Assembly (NCBI GenBank): GCA_017621155.1
Contig: JAGATP010000010.1
Coordinates: 1-64,000 of the forward strand
Length of the DNA: 64,000 nt
Direction of reading: 5' to 3'
DNA from: Clostridia bacterium
GTDB lineage: Bacteria; Bacillota; Clostridia; Christensenellales; Borkfalkiaceae
Shown here: positions 49,946-57,493 of the stretch, piece after piece
How the letters are laid out: every line of letters starts with the position of its first letter
Numbering within the stretch: the first letter of the stretch is position 1
The notes under the pieces: generated by a model
Database searches by the model: none
What the model saw: the letters and a program-made list of their open reading frames with translations, nothing else
Told to the model about the DNA's origin: nothing
Translations under genes and position numbers: made by a program

Positions 49946-51004
49946 CTACCTCAGGATATGTCGAAGGGCGTCCAAAAGGGCGTCGTTCTGCGCGGGCGTG
50001 CCGACGGTAATGCGGCAGTAGTTTTCGAGCTTGGGCTTGTTCCAATAGCGCACGAGAACGCCCCTCTCTTTCAGCGAACGGTAGATAAATTCTCCTCCCG
50101 TTTTCTCAAATGCGACGAAGAGGAAATTTGACTTCGAATCGAGGACGGAAAGCCCCATCGACTTAAGTTCCCCCTTGAGCCGTTCCCGTTCGGAAATTAC
50201 CTTTTGCACCGTTTCTTCGTGATAGCTTTTGTCCGCGACGGCCTGAGCGCAAATCGCCTGACAAAGCCCGTCCACGGGGTAGGAGTTGAAGCAATCCTTC
50301 ATGCGAAAGAGGGCGTCGATGAGGGCTTCGTTTCCGATTGCATAGCCGCACCGAATGCCCGCAAGGGAATAGGATTTGGAAAAGGTCTTGACGACGAGCA
50401 CGTTTTCGTACTTCTCGGTGAGCGGAACGGCGCTTTCGCCGTAAAAGTCCATATACGCCTCGTCCAGCACGACGATTTTGTCCGAAGCGCGCTTTACGAA
50501 GTTCTCGATCTCCCTGCGGGAAATTCCCAAAGAAGTGGGCGCGTTGGGGTTTGCCAGAAAATAGCCCTGGCAGTCCGCCTGTAAAAATTCCTCCAGGTCG
50601 AGGGAATAGTCCCCTTTGACGGGAATTATCTTAGTCGGGATGCGGAAAAATTCCGCAAAGACGGGGTAGAAGGAATAAGTGACGTCCGCAAAGCACGCGC
50701 CCTTGCCCTCGGGATCGAAAAAGGCGGGAAAGCAGAGCGCCAGCACTTCGTCGCTGCCGTTCCCGCAAAAGACGTTCTTTGCCGCAACGCCCTCGGCGGC
50801 GGCAATCGAAGCGCGGAGCGCCTTTGCTTCGGGGTCGGGATAGAGCTTTAAGCGATCGGCGTCGAAAGCGCGCATCGCCTCTGCCGCCCTCGGAGAAGGG
50901 GGATAGGGATTTTCGTTGGTGTTGAGTTTGACGTAATTCCTGTCATTGAGCTGTTCTCCCGCCGTATAGGGGGAGACGGAGCGCGCAAGCTTGCTGTAAA
51001 ACAT
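49946..51004 (-). CDS. HisC-type PLP aminotransferase
   Basis: 352 residues from the ATG at 51004 (GAGAGGAA upstream). Starts SPYTAGEQLNDRNYVKLNTNENPYPPSP, the landmark of histidinol-phosphate aminotransferases; then LKLYPDPEAKALR, FCGNGSDEVLALCFPAFF, LANPNAPTSLGISRREI, VVLDEAYMDF and VVKTFSKSYSLAGIRCGYAIG with the PLP lysine. It may transfer an amino group to histidinol phosphate or aromatic keto acids. No other his genes are here, so its own role may differ; it leads an operon with the AraM-like and NagD-like genes. Confidence 0.9.
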   Translation of the reverse strand: MFYSKLARSVSPYTAGEQLNDRNYVKLNTNENPYPPSPRAAEAMRAFDADRLKLYPDPEAKALRASIAAAEGVAAKNVFCGNGSDEVLALCFPAFFDPEGKGACFADVTYSFYPVFAEFFRIPTKIIPVKGDYSLDLEEFLQADCQGYFLANPNAPTSLGISRREIENFVKRASDKIVVLDEAYMDFYGESAVPLTEKYENVLVVKTFSKSYSLAGIRCGYAIGNEALIDALFRMKDCFNSYPVDGLCQAICAQAVADKSYHEETVQKVISERERLKGELKSMGLSVLDSKSNFLFVAFEKTGGEFIYRSLKERGVLVRYWNKPKLENYCRITVGTPAQNDALLDALRHILR

Positions 51005-51024
51005 GACGGTTTCCTCTCTGTATG

Positions 51025-51049
51025 AAAAAAGCATGAACGAGGTTCATGC
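51025..51049 (-). terminator. Intrinsic terminator of the transporter-like gene
   Basis: Minus strand: GCATGAAC / GTTCATGC, 3-base loop, followed by TTTTTTC. It lies between the 51079 gene and hisC. Confidence 0.88.
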
Positions 51050-51078
51050 TACTATCATACTTCTTTTTTCGGATTTTG

Positions 51079-51930
51079 TCAACCCCGAACGAGGACTTCG
51101 ACGAGGTTTATGACAAGTCCCGCAGCGATACTTATGGCGCAAAGTGTCGAAATCAGGCATAAATTGCGTTTCCATTCTTTCACGTTCCTCAAGAGGACGA
51201 CGAGCCCCATGCCCGCATTGACGCACAGCCCTGCCACGCAAGAGCCGAAGGTGATTCCCCCGACGAGGTACGCCTGCGTGAGGACGACGGACGAAGCGCA
51301 GTTGGGGATAAAGCCGATCAGCGTGGTAAAGATCGGTTGCAGCCAGAGATTCGAGGAGAGAAAAGCCGTCACTTTGTCTTCCCCGACGAAGAAAAAGAGG
51401 AGTCCGAACAGCGCGGTGACGAAAAAGATATAGAGGGCGATCTTGAGAGAATGGAGAAGGGGCATGACGAAATAGTCGTACCAGAGGCGTTCTGAATGCT
51501 CCTTGCCGCAAAAATGCCCCCTTTCCTCCGTTTGGAGCTCCCTTTCCTCTCTCTTCCAAAGAATCGCGTCGGCGGCATAGCCCGCGACGACTGCAATCAC
51601 GAGTTTAGAAAGGACGAGCAAAAAAAGAGACAAAAACCTTCCGCTCGATAAGAGAATGGCAAATGCCTCGTCGCTCGTGGCGAGGAATACCGCGAGAATC
51701 GTTCCCGTGCGGATGAATTTTTTGTCGTACAGCTTTGCCGCCATGACGGAAAAACCGCACTGCGGGACGAGTCCCGTCGCGGCGCCGAGGAGCGGCGCAA
51801 GCTTCCCCTTTAAAATTTTCGGTTGGATGAGGACGTAACGCTCGAAGAGTTCCAAAAGAATGTAAATGACAAGCAGGAAGGGAAACAACTTGAGGGTATC
51901 GAAAAATGCGTCCAAAAAGATCTCTGTCAT
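51079..51930 (-). CDS. Putative metal transporter (ArsP_2/DUF2899 type)
   Basis: 283 residues from the ATG at 51930, about eight to ten helices in two repeated halves. Signatures: LGAATGLVPQCGFSVMAAKLYDKK in the first half and IGFIPNCASSVVLTQAYLVGGITFGS in the second, the paired GxxPxC motifs of the 'putative manganese transporter' family. Between the halves is a soluble loop with His and Cys (GHFCGKEHSE) that could bind metal. Substrate unproven. No good ribosome binding site at 51930; an ATG at 51939 is an alternative. It ends at a strong terminator. Confidence 0.85.
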   Translation of the reverse strand: MTEIFLDAFFDTLKLFPFLLVIYILLELFERYVLIQPKILKGKLAPLLGAATGLVPQCGFSVMAAKLYDKKFIRTGTILAVFLATSDEAFAILLSSGRFLSLFLLVLSKLVIAVVAGYAADAILWKREERELQTEERGHFCGKEHSERLWYDYFVMPLLHSLKIALYIFFVTALFGLLFFFVGEDKVTAFLSSNLWLQPIFTTLIGFIPNCASSVVLTQAYLVGGITFGSCVAGLCVNAGMGLVVLLRNVKEWKRNLCLISTLCAISIAAGLVINLVEVLVRG

Positions 51931-52091
51931 ACGGCACATCTTACAACAAAGCCGAAAAAAAGTCAATCACTTTTCGGCACTTGCCCGGGGATTGCAAAAT
52001 TTTTCTCCGCCCTTTGCGCTCCCGTCCATGCGTCCCGAAAGAAGGGGCTCTGCGATTTGCGCAAACAGAAATCCCTTTTGCGAAGATTTGA

Positions 52092-52120
52092 TTGACTTCT
52101 CCTCATCTTTTCTGTATGAT
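52092..52120 (+). promoter_or_regulatory. Sigma-A promoter of the GDPD lipoprotein
   Basis: TTGACT (52092-52097), 17-base spacer, TATGAT (52115-52120). GAGGT before the ATG at 52190. Confidence 0.7.
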
Positions 52121-52189
52121 AAGAACAGAAGCGCTCCTACGGGCTATCGTTTTCCATTCCGCTTCTCATTTTTTTCAAAAGAGGTAGTT

Positions 52190-53062
52190 ATGAAACGATT
52201 CCAAAGCGTCATTTGCAGCATGCTCATGCTTTCGATCCTTTCGGGCGTCTGCGCGCTCGCCGGGTGCGAAGCCGAAACGTCCCAAACGACCGAGATTCCC
52301 GTCCAAGAGGAAACCGTCCCGCCAAAGTCCTATTTCGTCCGTTCCATCAATCACCGCGGCTGTGCCGATGCGCCCGAAAACACCCTTTCCGCCTATCGAA
52401 AATCCTATCAAAACGGCTTTACAATGGTGGAATGCGACGTCGCCTTCACCAAAGACGGCTATGCCGTACTCTTGCACGACGATTCAATCGACCGCACCTC
52501 GAACGGAACAGGAAACATCAAAGACCTCACCTTGGAAGAAGTGCGCGCGCTCGATTTCGGCAGCTGGAAATCGGAGGAATACGCGGGCGAGCGCATTCCC
52601 ACCCTTGAAGAGTTCCTTCTCCTCTGCCGAAATTTATCCCTTCACCCCTACATCGAGCTCAAAACGGGCATGACGACCGATCAGGCAAAGAAGATTGCCG
52701 ACACCGTCATTCGCTACGGCATGAAAGGCAACGTCACCTATCTGGCATTCGACGAAGCCCTTTTATCCGTGATTTCCGAGCGCGATCCGCAGGCGAGGCT
52801 CGGCTACGTCGTCCAATACGTCTCCGTCCAAAAGGCAATGACGGCGATCGGCCTTCGGAACGGTCTCAACGACGTCTTTATCGACAGCAATTACTTCACC
52901 GTAAAGGACGATATCGTCGCCCTGTGCTACAATCTGAGTCTCCCCCTCGAGGTATGGACGGTTGACACCGCCGAAGCGATTTTGGAGCTTGACCCGTACA
53001 TCACGGGCGTCACCAGCAACACGCTAATCGCAGGTCAAATCCTCGAAGAATCCATGCGCTAA
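52190..53062 (+). CDS. Glycerophosphodiester phosphodiesterase lipoprotein
   Basis: 290 residues from the ATG at 52190. Lipobox LAGC at about residue 24-27, so the mature protein is a lipoprotein on the outer face. The GDPD domain shows NHRGCADAPENTLSAYRKS (catalytic His and Glu), ECDVAFTKDGYAVLLHDDSIDRTSNGTGNI (metal Glu/Asp and second His), PTLEEFLLLCR and YIELKTGM. It splits glycerophosphodiesters from lipids or teichoic acids, giving glycerol-3-phosphate. It ends at a hairpin shared with the convergent lipoprotein gene. Confidence 0.93.
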   Translation: MKRFQSVICSMLMLSILSGVCALAGCEAETSQTTEIPVQEETVPPKSYFVRSINHRGCADAPENTLSAYRKSYQNGFTMVECDVAFTKDGYAVLLHDDSIDRTSNGTGNIKDLTLEEVRALDFGSWKSEEYAGERIPTLEEFLLLCRNLSLHPYIELKTGMTTDQAKKIADTVIRYGMKGNVTYLAFDEALLSVISERDPQARLGYVVQYVSVQKAMTAIGLRNGLNDVFIDSNYFTVKDDIVALCYNLSLPLEVWTVDTAEAILELDPYITGVTSNTLIAGQILEESMR

Positions 53063-53069
53063 AAAATTA

Positions 53070-53106
53070 AGCGCCTTCGAAAGTCAAACGCTTTCGAAGG
53101 CGCTTT
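53070..53106. terminator. Bidirectional terminator between GDPD and lipoprotein genes
   Basis: 14-bp perfect stem AGCGCCTTCGAAAG / CTTTCGAAGGCGCT, 7-base loop. The first 12 bases are identical to the stem at 21238-21249. Confidence 0.8.
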
Positions 53107-53126
53107 CCATTGATTCAAAAAATCGC

Positions 53127-53600
53127 TTAAAAGAGTTGTTTTTGCGTCCGGATATCAAAGGAGATCGTATCCCTCTCGCCCAGCTTATCAACCTCGATGA
53201 GGAACGACCAGCCCCTCATATCCGTCGTGCCGAGAGGCGATTCCAGCCGCAAGAGGGTCACTTTGATGCCCGTTAAACTCTTGCTCACGCTCTGAATGCC
53301 GACCTGATTGGAGCCGGAGGTCTCCTCCCAAAAGACGAGCACGAGGGTATGATCCTGGAAAAAGTCGTCCGAATAAACGGAGAAGGCAGACGCATTCGCA
53401 TCGTACCACTCCCTTTCGTCCTGCCGATAGGAGGAAAGCACTTCCACGCTGTCCACTTTGACGGCGACGGCTTCGCCCGAAGGAACCTCTGCGGAAATTC
53501 CGCCCCAAAGCGTCCTTGCCTTGTAGGTAAAGACCGAACAGCCGACGAGGAATACGGCAGCGAGCAAGAGCGAGACGAAACCACTCCAAAAACGCTTCAT
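53127..53600 (-). CDS. Lipoprotein of unknown function
   Basis: 157 residues from the ATG at 53600 (AAGGAG upstream). Lipobox FLVGC at about residues 17-21. The mature part (TYKARTLWGGISAEVPSG, DDFFQDHTLVLVFWEETSGSNQVGIQSV) is beta-rich and ends with SFDIRTQKQLF. No family recognised. It follows the ABC ATPase gene by 30 bases, so it may form one unit with that ATPase. It converges on the GDPD lipoprotein gene and shares its terminator. Confidence 0.75.
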   Translation of the reverse strand: MKRFWSGFVSLLLAAVFLVGCSVFTYKARTLWGGISAEVPSGEAVAVKVDSVEVLSSYRQDEREWYDANASAFSVYSDDFFQDHTLVLVFWEETSGSNQVGIQSVSKSLTGIKVTLLRLESPLGTTDMRGWSFLIEVDKLGERDTISFDIRTQKQLF

Positions 53601-53630
53601 TTCAAACTCTCCTTCTAAGGGTAACACCCT

Positions 53631-54890
53631 TTATTTCTTTTTCGCCTTCTTTTCGGGTTGGCGCTTTTGAATCATCTCGCTTGGCGTCAACGGGACGAAC
53701 GCCGCCCCTTCCGCATTTTCGGGGACGTTCTTGTAAAACTCATCCCGCTTTAAGAGGCTTCTTTCGTTCTCGTCGAAGAGATGAATGTGCTTTGCATCGA
53801 AGGCAAACTCGGCGACGTCTCCCCTTTCGAGCGTGGCGCGACTGTCCACCTTGGCGACGATGGTGTCGGGGGAAGCGCAGTCCTCCTGCGATACGGGCAC
53901 GGCGTGCACGCGCGATTCGCTGCCCAACCGTTCGACGATGTCCACCTTTCCCTTTACGACCGTTTCAGGCGACGCGGAGAGGAAGCGCTGATCTTCATGC
54001 ACGTCCTCGGGGCGAATGCCTAAAATGAGCTTCTTGCCCGTATCGACGTACTCCTCCGCCCGCTCGATTCTCGCAACGAGCGTATTGGGAAGGAGAATCT
54101 TTTCGCCCCCCAAAAAGGAAGCGTATACCTTTCCTTCCACCGAAAATAAGGTGACGCCGTAAAAGACGTTCATGCGGGGAAGCCCGAAGTATTCCGCCAC
54201 AAAGAGATTGACGGGATAGTCGTAGAGATTTTGCGGGGTGTCGATCTGCTGAAGGAAGCCGTCCTTCATGACGACAAGGCGAGTGCCGAGGGTCATCGCC
54301 TCGATCTGATCTCTCGTCGCATAGACGAAGGTAGAGGAAATTCTCGCATGGAGCTTGACGATCTCGCTGCGCATCTGCACGCGGAGCTTGGAATCGAGGT
54401 TGGAGAGGGGCTCGTCGAAGAGGAAAAGCTTGGGCTCTCTCGCGACGGCACGCCCGATCATCACGCGCTGCTTTTGGCTTGCAGTCAAATTCTTGGGCTT
54501 TTTCGAAAGAAATTCCGTCAAGCCGAAGAGCGAAGCGACTGCCTTGACCTTGCTGTCGATTTCCTCGCTCGATACCTTACGGAGCTTTAACCCGAAGGCA
54601 AGGTTATCGTAGATCGAAAGGTTGGGGTTGAGGGAATTGCTCTGCGAAAGCATCGCAAGGTCTCTCTCCTTGGGAGATATGCCCTTAACCGACTTTCCGC
54701 CGATAAAAATATCCCCTTCTTCCACCTCTTCCAATCCCGCGATCATGCGAAGGAGCGTGGACTTTCCGCAGCCTTCCGGCCCGACGATAACGATAAATTC
54801 TTTATCGCGCACGCTTAAATTGCAATCAAAGACGGCTTTTGCGCCGTTTTCATACTTTTTATTGACGTTCTTGAGTACTAAGGTAGCCAT
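53631..54890 (-). CDS. Sugar-type ABC ATPase (UgpC/MsmK-like) with altered catalytic motifs
   Basis: 419 residues with the TOBE-containing C-terminus of sugar importers. Walker A GPEGCGKST (37-45), Q-loop Gln83, Walker B LFLFDE (155-160). The signature is LTASQ (135-139) instead of LSGGQ, and the H-loop has Arg193 (VYATRDQIEA) where His is normal. Glu160 stays. Such changes would reduce or stop ATP turnover. A Lys-rich tail follows the TOBE part. No permease or binding protein gene is adjacent, as for the shared MsmX ATPases. The assignment to family is firm; activity is doubtful. Confidence 0.88.
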   Translation of the reverse strand: MATLVLKNVNKKYENGAKAVFDCNLSVRDKEFIVIVGPEGCGKSTLLRMIAGLEEVEEGDIFIGGKSVKGISPKERDLAMLSQSNSLNPNLSIYDNLAFGLKLRKVSSEEIDSKVKAVASLFGLTEFLSKKPKNLTASQKQRVMIGRAVAREPKLFLFDEPLSNLDSKLRVQMRSEIVKLHARISSTFVYATRDQIEAMTLGTRLVVMKDGFLQQIDTPQNLYDYPVNLFVAEYFGLPRMNVFYGVTLFSVEGKVYASFLGGEKILLPNTLVARIERAEEYVDTGKKLILGIRPEDVHEDQRFLSASPETVVKGKVDIVERLGSESRVHAVPVSQEDCASPDTIVAKVDSRATLERGDVAEFAFDAKHIHLFDENERSLLKRDEFYKNVPENAEGAAFVPLTPSEMIQKRQPEKKAKKK

Positions 54891-54922
54891 AAAAACACTG
54901 TCCTTTTTGATTTGGTACTTCT

Positions 54923-54951
54923 ATTTTACCCCGATTTTTCCCCGAAGGCAA
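54923..54951 (-). promoter_or_regulatory. Sigma-A promoter of the ABC ATPase gene
   Basis: Minus strand: TTGCCT (54951-54946), 17-base spacer, TAAAAT (54928-54923). AAGGAC precedes the ATG. Confidence 0.6.
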
Positions 54952-54997
54952 GCAAAAAAATGCCGAAATTTGTCCGAAAATTCCGGACAAAATGCAC

Positions 54998-55019
54998 AAA
55001 AAAGAGACCTTTCGGTCTC
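54998..55019 (-). terminator. Intrinsic terminator of the Ig-like lipoprotein gene
   Basis: Minus strand: GAGACC-GAAA-GGTCTC followed by TTTTTT. Confidence 0.88.
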
Positions 55020-55022
55020 GTT

Positions 55023-55349
55023 TTACTTCTTGACGGTGACTTTGCAGGAAACGCTTTTGCCGTTCGAAGTCGCAATTACCTTGGTTTCTCCCTCCGCCTT
55101 GGCGGTAATCATACCGTCGTCCACGACGACCACCGCTTCGTCTTCACTCTTCCACTCGATCATTTTATCCAGCGCATCGGAAGGACTGACGGAGACGGTA
55201 AGCTGTTCTGTCTCGCCCACCGTCAATTCGATTGCCGTCTTGGAGAGAGAAAGGCTTACCTCCTCCTTATTTGTCTCTCCCGCGCAAGCCGCAAATCCCA
55301 TGGGCATGAGAAGACACAAGCTGCAAAGCCATAGTTTGAAACGCTTCAT
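55023..55349 (-). CDS. Small lipoprotein with a bacterial Ig-like (Big_2) domain
   Basis: 108 residues from the ATG at 55349 (AAAGGAGG). Lipobox-like FAAC at about residues 19-22. One Big_2 domain fills the rest (LSLSKTAIELTVGETEQLTVSVSPSDALDKMIEWKSEDEAVVVVDDGMITAKAEGETKVIATS). Single Big_2 domains usually serve in surface display or carbohydrate binding; this one has no other domain. Monocistronic, with a terminator straight after the stop. Confidence 0.85.
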   Translation of the reverse strand: MKRFKLWLCSLCLLMPMGFAACAGETNKEEVSLSLSKTAIELTVGETEQLTVSVSPSDALDKMIEWKSEDEAVVVVDDGMITAKAEGETKVIATSNGKSVSCKVTVKK

Positions 55350-55442
55350 AATTTCCTCCTTTTTCCACAGTATGCAAAAGACAACGGAAAAATATACGGC
55401 GGAGCGATCAGATTTCCGCATCGCGCAATGGAAACGATTTGT

Positions 55443-55472
55443 TTGACAAAATGAGTGCAGATGCGTTATAAT
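55443..55472 (+). promoter_or_regulatory. Sigma-A promoter of pepT
   Basis: TTGACA (55443-55448), 18-base spacer, TATAAT (55467-55472), 21 bases before the ATG. Confidence 0.8.
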
Positions 55473-55493
55473 TGAGAAAAAAAAGAGGCGTTT

Positions 55494-56702
55494 ATGACTG
55501 TTTTAGAACGTTTTCTCCGCTACGTCAAAATCGATACGCAATCGAATCCCGAAACGGGAGCACACCCTTCCACGAAAAAACAATTCGACCTCGCCCGCAC
55601 CCTGCTTGCAGAGCTGCAAGCCATGGGCGTCGAGGCGGAACTCGACGCGCATTGTTATCTGTACGCGAGCCTTCCCGCAAACAGGGAAGGGCTCAAAACA
55701 ATCGGCTTCATCGCGCACATGGACACCGAACCCGTGGTTTCGGGCAAGGACGTCAAGCCGCAAATCGTGCGCTACCTCGGAGGAGCCGTTCCCCTTTCCC
55801 CTGAAAAGGTTCTCTCCGCGGATGAATTCCCCTCGCTCAACGCCTACCTAGGCGAGGAGCTTGTCGTGACGGACGGCTCGACCTTGCTCGGCGCGGACGA
55901 TAAGGCGGGCGTTGCGGAAATCATGCAACTCGTCGAATGTTTGACCGACCACCCCGAAATTCCCCACGGAAAAATCGGAATTGCCTTCACTCCCGACGAG
56001 GAAATCGGCGAGGGGGCGGATTTCTTCGACGTGCAAAAATTCGGCTGTGAGTTTGCCTATACCGTAGACGGCGGCCCCATCGGAGAGATTTCCTACGAGA
56101 CCTTCAACGCCGCCTCTGCTCTGTTCCTCTTTCACGGCAGGAACATTCATCCGGGCTTTGCCAAGGGAAAAATGCGCAACTGCTGTCTGATGATTCAGGA
56201 CGCCCTCAACTGTTTCCCCGCGGAAGAAACCCCTGCCGCCACAGAGGGAAGAGAAGGATTTTACCACGTCGAGGGAATGGAATCAGGCATCGAAACAGGC
56301 AAGCTCTCCCTCATCATCCGCGACCACGACAAAACCCGCTTTGAAGAGAGAAAGGAATTCGTCCGCTCTGTCCAAGCAGTCCTCGAACAGAAGTACGGAA
56401 CGGGGAGCGTGGAAGTCGAAGTCAAGGATTCTTACTACAACATGAAGGAAAAGATCGAGCCGCACATGCACCTCGTCGAAAACGCGGAAAAGGCGATTCG
56501 CGCCGTCGGCGTCACTCCCTTCCGCCTTGCCGTTCGCGGAGGCACGGACGGGTCTCGCCTTTCCTTCATGGGACTTCCCTGCCCCAACCTCGGCACGGGC
56601 GGGCACAACTGCCACTCCATCTACGAATACGTCAGCATTCCCTCCCTCGAAAAGGGGGTTGAGGTGCTCAAAAACATCGTCGCGCTGTACGCAGAGCAAT
56701 AA
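55494..56702 (+). CDS. pepT: Peptidase T (tripeptidase)
   Basis: 402 residues, M20 zinc metallopeptidase. Metal ligands: His75 and Asp77 in AHMDTEP, Asp in GADDKAGVAEIM, catalytic Glu pair in TPDEEIGEGADFF, Asp in YTVDGGPIGEI, and the last His in GTGGHNCHSIYEYV. The R-G-G-T-D-G-S-R-L motif binds the substrate C-terminus. The protein takes the N-terminal residue from tripeptides in the cytoplasm. GAGGCG precedes the ATG. Confidence 0.97.
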   Translation: MTVLERFLRYVKIDTQSNPETGAHPSTKKQFDLARTLLAELQAMGVEAELDAHCYLYASLPANREGLKTIGFIAHMDTEPVVSGKDVKPQIVRYLGGAVPLSPEKVLSADEFPSLNAYLGEELVVTDGSTLLGADDKAGVAEIMQLVECLTDHPEIPHGKIGIAFTPDEEIGEGADFFDVQKFGCEFAYTVDGGPIGEISYETFNAASALFLFHGRNIHPGFAKGKMRNCCLMIQDALNCFPAEETPAATEGREGFYHVEGMESGIETGKLSLIIRDHDKTRFEERKEFVRSVQAVLEQKYGTGSVEVEVKDSYYNMKEKIEPHMHLVENAEKAIRAVGVTPFRLAVRGGTDGSRLSFMGLPCPNLGTGGHNCHSIYEYVSIPSLEKGVEVLKNIVALYAEQ

Positions 56703-56741
56703 CGATGCTTTCGAAAAAAACCATTTCTACAAAAGACAAAG

Positions 56742-56777
56742 GCGCCCCGCCAAAAGAGCGGAGCGCCGATTTTTTTA
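56742..56777 (+). terminator. Intrinsic terminator of pepT
   Basis: GGCGC-x-CCGC / GCGG-x-GCGCC, 7-base loop, then GATTTTTTT. Confidence 0.88.
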
Positions 56778-56876
56778 TTTGCGAAAAGCGATTTTTCGAC
56801 TGCGGTATCAAAGAGCGCGTTCGTTTCCAAGCAGAAAATGGTCGGTATCTCACAAAACAAGCCACACCTGTTTCTT

Positions 56877-57467
56877 TCAGGTATTCACCCTGGTATAATA
56901 CAACAAGTCCCTCTCGCAATCATAGATGGCGAGAATGGCGTCCACGTTTATCGTAGCGCCATTCCCGAAAAGATTCCCATCCTCTCTCGGATTTGCGTTT
57001 TCGCAGTTGAAGTCATATAACCAATAATATCCTTTCTCGACGTCAGGAATTTCTACCCAATCGTCATTGGGATAGCGCGGCGTGAAGAAGCGATCGATGT
57101 ACTCGGTCAGATTGTCCGTCAAAGGCAATTCCTTCCAATTTTCGTCCGATTCGATTGACGCCAAAACCTCGTCCGCTTCGTCAAAATAAATAGAAATCGT
57201 CGTACTGAAAATCTTATGTTCGAATCCGACTCCCTTCCGACGGAAAAAATCCTTCATCGTGGCTCTCCCGCTCAGTTCGATGCCCAATTTTTCGCCGACG
57301 GAAGACAAAACTCTGCGCTCTCTTCCAAAGTAATCGATCGAGAATACGAGCGCAATGATTAGCGCGCAGCTCGTAAAGATCACCGAAAGCACAACCGCTA
57401 TCTTTTTTAGAATTTCTAAAATCAAAATGGATTTGACCTTCCAAGAGTAATATTTGATAGATCTCAT
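56877..57467 (-). CDS. Membrane-anchored protein of unknown function
   Basis: 196 residues with one N-terminal hydrophobic helix (LKKIAVVLSVIFTSCALIIALVFSI, about 20-44) and a soluble rest (ISIYFDEADEVLASIESDENWKELPL, RFFTPRYPNDDWVEIPDVEKGYYWLYDF). AGAGGTAAG precedes the ATG. It lies 26 bases after the AT-rich secreted-protein gene on the same strand, and may belong to the same accessory patch. No family recognised; the fold of the tail could be an immunity or receptor-like protein, but this is only a guess. Confidence 0.7.
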   Translation of the reverse strand: MRSIKYYSWKVKSILILEILKKIAVVLSVIFTSCALIIALVFSIDYFGRERRVLSSVGEKLGIELSGRATMKDFFRRKGVGFEHKIFSTTISIYFDEADEVLASIESDENWKELPLTDNLTEYIDRFFTPRYPNDDWVEIPDVEKGYYWLYDFNCENANPREDGNLFGNGATINVDAILAIYDCERDLLYYTRVNT

Positions 57468-57493
57468 TTCTTACCTCTTAAAAACAATCGCGG

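Noticed and set aside
54970..54992. TTTGTCC/GGACAAA inverted repeat upstream of the ABC gene considered as terminator
   Set aside because: No T tract and it lies between two divergent or unrelated units; too weak to call.
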